Assembly (NCBI GenBank): GCA_038241115.1
Contig: JBBRGA010000191.1
Span: 1-5,011, forward strand
Length of the DNA stretch: 5,011 nucleotides
Direction: 5' to 3'
Source of the DNA: JANYJJ01 sp038241115
Lineage (GTDB): Bacteria > Pseudomonadota > Gammaproteobacteria > Burkholderiales > Burkholderiaceae_C
Positions 1 to 5,011 of this stretch are shown in pieces (the stretch's first letter is position 1; every line of letters begins with the position of its first letter). A program made the translations under genes and the position numbers. The notes beneath the pieces were generated by a model that did no database searches, was not told where the DNA came from, and saw only the letters and a program-made list of their open reading frames with translations.

Positions 1-61
1 AGTTTTGTTCAGCAACAACCAAGTGGCAGAAGCAAATCGGGCGCGAGTGAGCTTGAAGTAA
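1..61 (+). CDS. 3' end of an unidentified upstream gene (last 19 codons)
   Basis: Reading from base 2, one frame runs open into a TAA at 59-61 and gives the C-terminal peptide VLFSNNQVAEANRARVSLK. The codons are ordinary for a GC-rich proteobacterium (AAC, GTG, GCG, CGG, AAG). The stop is followed about 40 bases later by a strong rightward intrinsic terminator, which is what one expects at the end of a transcription unit. I do not recognise the protein from so short a tail and assign no function. The gene body lies outside the window to the left. With only 19 codons the coding call rests mainly on the stop-then-terminator arrangement; it could also be non-coding flank. Confidence 0.4.
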   Translation, partial: VLFSNNQVAEANRARVSLK

Positions 62-82
62 AACGGCAAGGCTTCTTGCCGT
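60..82 (-). terminator. Hairpin with short U-tract, possible leftward terminator
   Basis: A perfect 8-bp inverted repeat (ACGGCAAG at 63-70 with CTTGCCGT at 75-82) encloses the tetraloop GCTT. Read on the minus strand, the stem is followed by a short T run (GTTTTAC), so it could end transcripts coming leftward out of the IS transposase gene. The U-tract is short, so termination may be weak. On the plus strand no T run follows. Confidence 0.45.
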
Positions 83-100
83 AGCAACTTGGCGGTACCC

Positions 101-133
101 AAGCGGCGTTGACTGTTTCGACGCCGCTTTTTT
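101..133 (+). terminator. Rho-independent terminator, rightward
   Basis: AAGCGGCGT at 101-109 pairs perfectly with ACGCCGCTT at 121-129. Pairing can extend inward through 110-112 and 118-120 (one G-U) to leave a 5-base loop. The GC-rich stem runs straight into six T residues (128-133). This is a textbook intrinsic terminator for transcription arriving from the left, consistent with the gene tail ending at 61. It also insulates the region to its right, so the genes beyond the IS cannot rely on read-through from the left. Confidence 0.85.
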
Positions 134-141
134 CTTGCCTA

Positions 142-167
142 TTGCTCCGGCCCAATGAAGTATCAAG
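142..167 (+). repeat. Left terminal inverted repeat of the IS630 element
   Basis: Aligned to the reverse complement of 1229-1254, 19 of 26 bases match. The strongest block is GGCCCAAT.AAGTAT.AA at 149-166. The transposase stop codon (minus-strand TGA, 163-165) lies inside this repeat. Read outward on the minus strand, the repeat contains TTGATA (166 to 161), a good -35-like hexamer. The sequence 17 bases further out (AATAGG) is a poor -10, so I do not call a promoter here. Confidence 0.7.
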
Positions 168-1200
168 CCGCATAGCGCACGCGGCGATCCTGGAAGTAGC
201 TCATCACGCGTTCGGGGTTGTTCTCCAGGCGCGTCATGTGCTCATTGGCCGCGTCGCGTAATTTGGCTTTTGTCCGCACCGGCACACGCTTGCCCATCTC
301 CTGTTTCAAATCGGCGTTCAGCCGCTCCTCAGGATTGAGCTGTGGGCTGTAGCTGGGCAGGTAGAACAGCTCAATCTGGTCTGTGCGTTCGGCCACCCAG
401 GCCTTCACCAGGCGGCTGTGGTGCACCCGCAGGTTGTCCAGGATGAGGAAGACTTTCTTGCCCGCATCCTTGATCAAGGCTTGCAGGAATTCGATGAGTT
501 TGTCCGCATCAAACGCTTCGTCAATGATCATCCAGCGTGTCTTGCCTTGATTGGTCACCGTGGCGATCATCGACAACTTGTGGCGGGTGCCACCAATGGC
601 CATGGCCACGGGGGTTTTGCCCGCCGGGGCGTAGCTCCTGCCGCGCACGTCGGTGTTGACCAGAGCGGTCTCATCACCCCAGTGGATTTCAGCGCCTTCA
701 GCTCGGGCGCGCTGTTCGATGGCGGGGTATTCGCCTTGCAACCAGTTCTGCACCGCCTCAGGGCTTTGCTCGTAGGCCCGCTTGATGGGCTTTTGCGGCG
801 TGAAGCCCCAGCGGGTGAGGTACTTGCCGATGCTGCGCACTTGCAACTGGATGCCGAACTCTTGCTCGATGAGCTGGCCCACAGCGGCCCGACTCCACAG
901 GCTGAAGTCCATCTTGAGTTGCTCGGGGCGTTTGTCGATGATCAGGCGCTGGATGGTGTCTTCTTGGACTTGGCTGAGCACGCGTCCATCGCCTCGGCTG
1001 CGTCCGCGCGATGCGGGTCGAATGGCGGCCCAGCCGCCTGCTTCAAACAGGTCAATGGCAGCACGAACAGGCGGGTAGCTCAAGCCTGTCATCTCAACAA
1101 TCTGCATGACTTTGAGGCCTTTCTTGTGCAGCCGCACGACTTGCTTGCGGCGCTCATGAAGTTGCTCCAAAGTTTGCTTTCTGGCGTTCTCTTTTTCCAT
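163..1200 (-). CDS. IS630-family transposase, DDE superfamily
   Basis: This 345-residue transposase is full length for the family and would cut and rejoin the IS ends at TA sites. Residues about 15-60 form a helix-turn-helix (RRKQVVRLHKKG...VMQIVEMTGLSYPPVRAAI) and about 75-135 a second winged-helix region for binding the inverted repeats. A DDE_3 RNase H-like catalytic domain follows. Likely catalytic residues are D176 in IHWGDET, D255 in FLILDN and E291 or E292 in YSPQLNPEERL, with the D-to-E spacing of about 35 residues typical of IS630. The ATG at 1198-1200 is chosen because homologues usually begin MEKEx and AAGGAG lies just upstream. A TTG at 1225-1227 would add nine residues but lies in the terminal repeat without a ribosome site. 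The frame is intact, so the enzyme may be active. Confidence 0.93.
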   Translation of the reverse strand: MEKENARKQTLEQLHERRKQVVRLHKKGLKVMQIVEMTGLSYPPVRAAIDLFEAGGWAAIRPASRGRSRGDGRVLSQVQEDTIQRLIIDKRPEQLKMDFSLWSRAAVGQLIEQEFGIQLQVRSIGKYLTRWGFTPQKPIKRAYEQSPEAVQNWLQGEYPAIEQRARAEGAEIHWGDETALVNTDVRGRSYAPAGKTPVAMAIGGTRHKLSMIATVTNQGKTRWMIIDEAFDADKLIEFLQALIKDAGKKVFLILDNLRVHHSRLVKAWVAERTDQIELFYLPSYSPQLNPEERLNADLKQEMGKRVPVRTKAKLRDAANEHMTRLENNPERVMSYFQDRRVRYAA

Positions 1201-1201
1201 G

Positions 1202-1207
1202 CTCCTT
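1202..1207 (-). promoter_or_regulatory. Shine-Dalgarno of the transposase, unusually close to the ATG
   Basis: On the minus strand AAGGAG is separated from the ATG by one base (C), while 5-9 bases is normal. It supports ATG 1198-1200 as the annotated start better than the upstream TTG does, but the tight spacing predicts inefficient initiation. Low translation is common for transposases. Confidence 0.45.
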
Positions 1208-1228
1208 CGACACCGCCACTCACACAAA

Positions 1229-1254
1229 GTTCATACTTTATTGGGCCTTATCTA
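1229..1254 (-). repeat. Right terminal inverted repeat of the IS630 element
   Basis: This is the partner of 142-167. The core TTCATACTTTATTGGGCC at 1230-1247 matches the left core with two mismatches. It lies upstream of the transposase start, so it is the transposase-proximal end. It also carries the outward-facing -35-like hexamer used in the junction promoter described separately. Confidence 0.7.
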
Positions 1255-1258
1255 TAAG
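1230..1258 (+). promoter_or_regulatory. Putative hybrid promoter at the IS/host junction
   Basis: TTCATA at 1230-1235 (4 of 6 to TTGACA) is followed after exactly 17 bases by TATAAG at 1253-1258 (5 of 6 to TATAAT). The -35 lies in the right inverted repeat. The -10 is half IS (TA), then the flanking TA and host bases, so it would exist only because of the insertion. Predicted initiation is around 1265, right at the GTG of the DUF6064 frame. It would read toward the DUF6064 gene and possibly on into the ATPase. The hexamers are imperfect, so this is a prediction. Confidence 0.4.
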
Positions 1259-1265
1259 CATCTTC

Positions 1266-1931
1266 GTGGTCTACAACGAGGCAGTCTGGCCGGTTCAAGT
1301 GCTGGCGTACGGCCTGGCGCTGCTGATGTTGGATTTTGTGGTTTGGCCCTCGCCGCAGAAAACTCGCCTGGTCGCGGGCGGTCTGGCTGCGATGTGGCTG
1401 TGGACAGGCGTTGCTTACCACGCGATGTACTTCTCAACCATCAGCGCCGCAGCCTGGGGTTTTGGTGCGCTGTTTTTGATTCAAGGCCTGCTGTTCATTG
1501 AGGCGGGGGTGCTGCGCAGGCAGCTCGCTTTTGGTCTGGCCGAGGGCTGGACTGGCTGGTTGGGCTGGTTGGGCTTGGCGTTGGTGGCGTATTCAAGCCT
1601 TGTCTATCCGCTGCTCGGTCAAACGCTGGGTCGTGGCTATCCGGCCATGCCGACCTTTGGCATCACACCATGCCCCGTCACGCTCTTCACGTTCGGGCTG
1701 TTCTTGCTGACGACCGCGCCCATACCGCGACGGCTCTTGGTCATACCTGTTGTTTGGTCGCTGATTGGCGGCAGCGCGGCCTTCAAGTTGGACATTCCCC
1801 AGGACTGGCCGCTGTTCGCCAGCGGACTCACTGTGATTGCCTTGCTCTGGCGGGATGCTGCGCGTCGGCGTGCCGAAAGCGAACCGCGCACCGGTCGGGG
1901 TTCAGTGGCAACAGTTTCAAACGCGACATAA
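1266..1931 (+). CDS. DUF6064-type multi-spanning membrane protein, 5'-truncated by the IS
   Basis: The 221-residue hydrophobic protein has about six or seven membrane segments (roughly residues 9-27, 35-52, 61-80, 97-118, 134-150, 155-172, 182-195) and a short charged, Arg-rich C-terminus. The motifs YNEAVWP near the start, the central YPAMPTFGITPCPVTLFTFG (125-144) and WSLIGGSAAF (164-173) are what I recall of DUF6064 proteins, whose function is unknown; a role in the inner membrane is inferred. Homologues, as I remember them, begin about 14 residues earlier with an LPF..EQF stretch. Here the in-frame sequence before GTG 1266 (S-I-F) runs directly into the IS repeat. The GTG has no Shine-Dalgarno, so the gene is either a 5'-truncated pseudogene or expressed from the junction promoter with a nearly leaderless GTG start. 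The remaining frame has no stops or frameshifts, which suggests the truncation is recent. Confidence 0.75.
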   Translation: MVYNEAVWPVQVLAYGLALLMLDFVVWPSPQKTRLVAGGLAAMWLWTGVAYHAMYFSTISAAAWGFGALFLIQGLLFIEAGVLRRQLAFGLAEGWTGWLGWLGLALVAYSSLVYPLLGQTLGRGYPAMPTFGITPCPVTLFTFGLFLLTTAPIPRRLLVIPVVWSLIGGSAAFKLDIPQDWPLFASGLTVIALLWRDAARRRAESEPRTGRGSVATVSNAT

Positions 1932-2101
1932 GTCAGTGCATTGGCTGCATCGCCACCCGTTGTTTGTCGCGAGATGGCAGCGCAGACTTGCTGCTGGCCC
2001 GCAGCGCGCCGGGGCAATCAGCGGGCTTCGCCGTGGATAAACCATCGATGCGAAACCTTGTAGCCGACCGATCTGGCGAGTCCGGCAAAACCGCTGGGCT
2101 G

Positions 2102-2107
2102 GGAGAG
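2102..2107 (+). promoter_or_regulatory. Ribosome binding site that decides the ATPase start
   Basis: GGAGAG, within GGGAGAGG, ends nine bases before ATG 2117. The other in-frame ATG at 2048 has only a weak GGA upstream. The 185-base gap between the DUF6064 stop and this ATG shows no convincing sigma-70 promoter or terminator, so whether the ATPase has its own promoter cannot be told from sequence. The ATPase frame happens to be open through the whole gap and back into the DUF6064 gene. Confidence 0.6.
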
Positions 2108-2116
2108 GCGTCGCTC

Positions 2117-5011
2117 ATGCAGATTGACGCGCTGGCCAAGGCGCTTGAGGCGAATATGGACAACGGCCTGAGCGCCGCCGAAGCCGCGCGCCGCCTCGCA
2201 CAAAACGGTCCGAATGAGCTGCGCGGTGCGCCGCCGGTGGCGGTGTGGCGGCGGGTATTGGCGCAGTTTCAGGACCCGTTGATTTACCTGCTGTTGGCGG
2301 CGGTTGCCATCGCGCTGGTGGCATGGCTGGTGGAGGGGCGGGAGGGCTGGCCGGTAGACGCCGTGGTGATTGCGACCGTGGTGCTGCTCAACGGTTTGAT
2401 CGGCTGGGTGCAAGAAGCCAAGGCGCAAAACGCGGTGGCCGCGTTGGCCAAGATGACTGCTGCCAACTCAGGCGTGCTGCGCGACGGTAAACCGCAGCGC
2501 GTGCCCAGCGCCGAGCTGGTGCGCGGAGACGTGTTGCTGCTGGCCGAGGGCGACGCGGTGGGTGCCGATGCGCGCCTGCTTGAGGCTGCCACGCTGCGGG
2601 TGCAAGAGGCCGCGCTCACCGGCGAAAGTGAAGCGGTGCTGAAGGACGCCACCACGCTGGCCGCACCCGCCGTGCTGGGCGATCAACTCGACATGGTTTT
2701 CAAGGGCACCGCCGTTGTGCAGGGGACAGGCCGCGCACTGGTCACTGCCACCGGCATGGACACCGAAATGGGCAAGGTGGCGGCGCTGCTGGAAGCCACT
2801 GTGGACGAGCCCACGCCCCTTGAAAAAGAGGTGGCGCGCGTGGGCAAATCATTGGGCATTGCGGTGGTGGTGATTGCCGTGGTGGTGGTGGTCACCATTT
2901 TGTGGATGTCCGAGATTCGCGGCACGGCCGACGTGGTGCGCGTGATGCTGCTGGGCGTGTCGCTGGCGGTGGCGGCGGTGCCCGAAGGGCTGCCCGCGAT
3001 CTTGGCGGTGGTGCTGGCGCTGGGCGTGCAGCGCATGGCCCGGCACCAAGCGATCGTGAAGAACCTGTCGTCGGTGGAGACGCTGGGTTCGGCGTCGGTG
3101 ATTTGCACCGACAAGACCGGCACGCTGACGCGCTCAGAGATGACCATCGAGCGCGTGATGACGGCGTCTGGCGCGGCGCACATCAGTGGGGTGGGTTACG
3201 TGCCGGAAGGGCAGGTCACTGCTGCGGCGCCGAGCGGTCAGTCCAGTTCACAGGCAGACAGCGCACCTGAAAGACCACCCGCGCAAGCTGCAGCCCCGCT
3301 GCCCGCAGGCCCGTTGCGGGATGAAACTTTGGTGGTGTTGAGCGGCGGCAGCCTGGCCGGCAACGCCGATTTGCGCCAGGCCGAAGGCGGCGAATGGGAG
3401 ATTCACGGTGACCCGACAGAAGCCGCTTTTTTGGTGGCTGAACGCAAGCTGGACGTGGGCGCGGTGACCGAACGACGCAAGCAGCGCTTCGAGCGTGTGG
3501 GCGAAATGCCGTTCACCTCCGAGCGCAAGCTGATGACCACCATTGAGCGCGACCACGAGCACGGAGATGAGTTGGTGGCCATCACCAAGGGCGCGCCCGA
3601 CGTGCTGCTGGGCCGTTGCACACAGGCCCGAGTGGGGCTGCAAGTGGTGGCGTTGGATCCCGCCTTGCGGGCGCGACTGTTGACTGACGTGGACACGCTT
3701 TCCGATGCCGCGCTGCGCACGCTGGCCGTCGCCTACCGGCCGTTGGCGGCCGGTGAGGATCAAACCGCCACTGAGGCACTGGAGCGCGAGCTTATTTTCG
3801 TCGGCACCGTCGGCATGATCGACCCGCCGCGCGAAGAGGCGGCGGTGGCCATTGCGCAGGCGCACGGCGCTGGCATTCGGGTGGTGATGATCACCGGCGA
3901 TCACCCGAAAACCGCTGCGCGAATCGCGGCAGATCTCGGCATCGTCGAAGCGGGCTCCACCACTGCGCCCACCGCACTGACCGGTGCTGAAATTGACGCC
4001 TTGGACGACGCGGCCTTTGCGCAGGCCGTGCGCACCACCTCGGTCTATGCCCGCGTGGCACCTGCTCACAAACTGCGCATCGTCAAGGCGCTGCAGGCCG
4101 ACGGCAACATCGTGGCCATGACCGGCGACGGCGTCAACGATGCACCGGCACTGAAGGCCGCCGACATCGGCATTGCCATGGGCGTCACCGGAACCGAAGT
4201 GACCAAAGAAGCCGCCAAGATGATCTTGGCCGACGACAACTTCGCCACCATCGTGCAGGCAGTGCAAGAAGGGCGGGCGATTTTGGACAACATCCGCAAG
4301 TTCTTGCGTTACTTGCTGGCCTCCAACATGGGCGAGGTGCTGACCGTATTTTTAGGCGTGGTGGGTGCCAGCGTGATTGGTTTGAAGTCTTCCGGGGCGA
4401 ACTCGGCAGCAGACGCAGGCAGCGTCGTCTTGCCACTGCTGGCCACGCAACTGCTGTGGATCAACCTCATTACCGACTCAGCGCCCGCGATGGCCATGGG
4501 CGTTGACCCACCCAGCGACGACTTGATGGCCAAAAAGCCAAGGCATGTGAACGAGTCTTTGATCGACGCCCGCATGTGGTCCAGCGTGATCCAGACCGGC
4601 GTGGTGATTGCGCTGGTGACTTTGCTGACGATGGACTACTACTTGCCTGGCGGCCTGATCACCCAGGCTGGCATCGCAAGCGGGTCGGGAGGCGACCTCA
4701 CCAGCGCGCGCACGACCGCCCAAACTGCGGGCTTCACCGTGCTGGTGCTCACCAGCCTGTTCACCTGCTTCACCTCACGCTCAGACACCCGCAGCGCCTT
4801 CGCCCATTTGTTCACCAATCACTGGCTGTGGGCGGCCGTGGCGCTGTCGCTGAGCTTGCAAGTGGCGGTGGTGCACATGCCGTTTTTAAACATCGCTTTC
4901 GGCACCGCGCCGCTGGCGCTCGACCAGTGGCTGGTGTGCGCGGGTATGGCCAGCTTGGTGCTGGTCTACAGCGAGCTGCAAAAAATGGTCATGCGACTTT
5001 GGAATCGATAA
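2117..5011 (+). CDS. P-type cation-transporting ATPase, Ca2+-ATPase (P2A, SERCA/PacL-like) type
   Basis: This 964-residue inner-membrane pump couples ATP hydrolysis to cation export, most likely Ca2+. Order of parts: N-terminal cation-ATPase domain (about 1-50), TM1-2 (55-97), actuator domain with TGES (168-171), TM3-4 (246-304) with PEGLP (289-293), and the phosphorylation site CTDKTGTLT (D332). Next come the nucleotide domain with FTSERK (466-471) and KGAP (491-494), DPPR (569-572), TGDHP (593-597), the hinge GDGVNDAP (670-677) and six C-terminal helices (726-951). Ion ligands known from SERCA are present: E290 in TM4, N737 and E740 in TM5 (SNMGE), N783, T786 and D787 in TM6 (NLITD). The TM8 position equivalent to SERCA E908 looks like Ser, so one ion per cycle is plausible. 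Oddities are a Pro/Ala/Ser-rich stretch at about 367-398 and a long TM5-TM6 loop (about 755-772). The ATG at 2117 has a ribosome site and fits the usual N-terminus; ATG 2048 would add 23 residues of no visible homology. The gene is complete, with TAA at 5009-5011. Substrate is inferred; Mn2+ or another cation is possible. Confidence 0.93.
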   Translation: MQIDALAKALEANMDNGLSAAEAARRLAQNGPNELRGAPPVAVWRRVLAQFQDPLIYLLLAAVAIALVAWLVEGREGWPVDAVVIATVVLLNGLIGWVQEAKAQNAVAALAKMTAANSGVLRDGKPQRVPSAELVRGDVLLLAEGDAVGADARLLEAATLRVQEAALTGESEAVLKDATTLAAPAVLGDQLDMVFKGTAVVQGTGRALVTATGMDTEMGKVAALLEATVDEPTPLEKEVARVGKSLGIAVVVIAVVVVVTILWMSEIRGTADVVRVMLLGVSLAVAAVPEGLPAILAVVLALGVQRMARHQAIVKNLSSVETLGSASVICTDKTGTLTRSEMTIERVMTASGAAHISGVGYVPEGQVTAAAPSGQSSSQADSAPERPPAQAAAPLPAGPLRDETLVVLSGGSLAGNADLRQAEGGEWEIHGDPTEAAFLVAERKLDVGAVTERRKQRFERVGEMPFTSERKLMTTIERDHEHGDELVAITKGAPDVLLGRCTQARVGLQVVALDPALRARLLTDVDTLSDAALRTLAVAYRPLAAGEDQTATEALERELIFVGTVGMIDPPREEAAVAIAQAHGAGIRVVMITGDHPKTAARIAADLGIVEAGSTTAPTALTGAEIDALDDAAFAQAVRTTSVYARVAPAHKLRIVKALQADGNIVAMTGDGVNDAPALKAADIGIAMGVTGTEVTKEAAKMILADDNFATIVQAVQEGRAILDNIRKFLRYLLASNMGEVLTVFLGVVGASVIGLKSSGANSAADAGSVVLPLLATQLLWINLITDSAPAMAMGVDPPSDDLMAKKPRHVNESLIDARMWSSVIQTGVVIALVTLLTMDYYLPGGLITQAGIASGSGGDLTSARTTAQTAGFTVLVLTSLFTCFTSRSDTRSAFAHLFTNHWLWAAVALSLSLQVAVVHMPFLNIAFGTAPLALDQWLVCAGMASLVLVYSELQKMVMRLWNR

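Larger units (their letters stand above)
142..1254 (-). mobile_element. IS630-family insertion sequence (single transposase gene)
   Basis: The element is about 1.1 kb, holds one leftward DDE transposase filling nearly its whole length, and is bounded by imperfect inverted repeats with TA just outside each end (140-141 and 1255-1256). Size, single ORF and TA flanks all fit the IS630/Tc1-mariner group, which duplicates a TA target dinucleotide. The ends proposed here are the pair of TA sites that line up when the conserved repeat cores are aligned. The outermost 7 bases of the repeats match poorly (3 of 7), so the exact ends could shift by a few bases. No frameshift or internal stop is seen. 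Because rejoining the flanks does not rebuild a normal DUF6064 start, the TA pair may not be a true duplication from one insertion. Confidence 0.8.

Noticed and set aside
138..166. Outward promoter from the left inverted repeat
   Set aside because: TTGATA is a good -35, but the hexamer 17 bases on (AATAGG) matches the -10 consensus in only 3 of 6 positions, and hairpins lie immediately beyond.
1201..1227. Upstream TTG start adding nine residues to the transposase
   Set aside because: The TTG lies in the terminal repeat without a ribosome site, and the added residues (MCEWRCRRS) do not resemble the usual family start.
418..1257. Long rightward open frame (279 codons) opposite the transposase
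   Set aside because: It is antisense to a clear DDE transposase, and its product resembles no known family. It is a shadow of the GC-rich codon pattern.
1670..2116. N-terminal extension of the ATPase back into the DUF6064 gene
   Set aside because: The frame is open but overlaps the DUF6064 coding region in another frame. The extra residues look unlike an ATPase N-terminus, and a ribosome site precedes ATG 2117.
1932..2116. Promoter, small RNA or small gene in the DUF6064-ATPase gap
   Set aside because: No convincing paired -35/-10, no hairpin with T-tract and no small frame with a good ribosome site apart from the ATPase's own.
3248..4267. Leftward open frame of 339 codons opposite the ATPase
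   Set aside because: It lies wholly antisense to the conserved catalytic core of the ATPase. Its His/Gly-rich composition is typical of a reverse-strand shadow.
1..5011. A previously undescribed system
   Set aside because: All coding sequence falls into an IS transposase, a DUF6064-type protein and a standard P-type ATPase. I see no arrays, unusual repeats or unknown conserved gene cluster.

Overview
The window looks like a piece of a GC-rich proteobacterial chromosome, most likely a betaproteobacterium of the Burkholderiales (Comamonadaceae-like). This rests on base composition, codon use and general protein character only; there is no rRNA or other taxonomic marker. It holds one insertion sequence and two host genes, plus what is probably the last codons of a third gene entering from the left.

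Layout. Positions 1-61 appear to carry the 3' end of a rightward gene, followed by a leftward-facing hairpin (60-82) and a strong rightward intrinsic terminator (101-133). A complete-looking IS630-family element lies directly behind the terminator (proposed ends 142-1254, flanked by TA on both sides). It encodes a single leftward DDE transposase (163-1200). To its right is a rightward DUF6064-type multi-spanning membrane protein gene (1266-1931). This gene seems to have lost its true start and first dozen or so codons at the IS junction. After a 185-bp gap comes a complete 964-residue P-type cation ATPase of the Ca2+-ATPase (P2A, SERCA/PacL-like) type (2117-5011), whose stop codon is the last base triplet of the window.

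How the parts relate. The IS and its flanks explain most of the unusual features. The right inverted repeat supplies a -35-like hexamer, and a -10-like hexamer (TATAAG) spans the IS/host junction with 17-bp spacing. The insertion may therefore have replaced the lost native promoter and could drive the truncated DUF6064 gene and perhaps the ATPase. The reconstructed pre-insertion sequence does not restore a normal DUF6064 start, which suggests a deletion or rearrangement next to the IS rather than a clean insertion. The ATPase has all catalytic motifs and is probably functional. Its variable parts are a Pro/Ala/Ser-rich insert in the nucleotide-binding domain and a long TM5-TM6 loop.

I see no CRISPR array, tRNA, rRNA, riboswitch or defence system, and nothing that qualifies as a previously undescribed system. 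The observations worth a second look concern the IS junction and the details of the ATPase.
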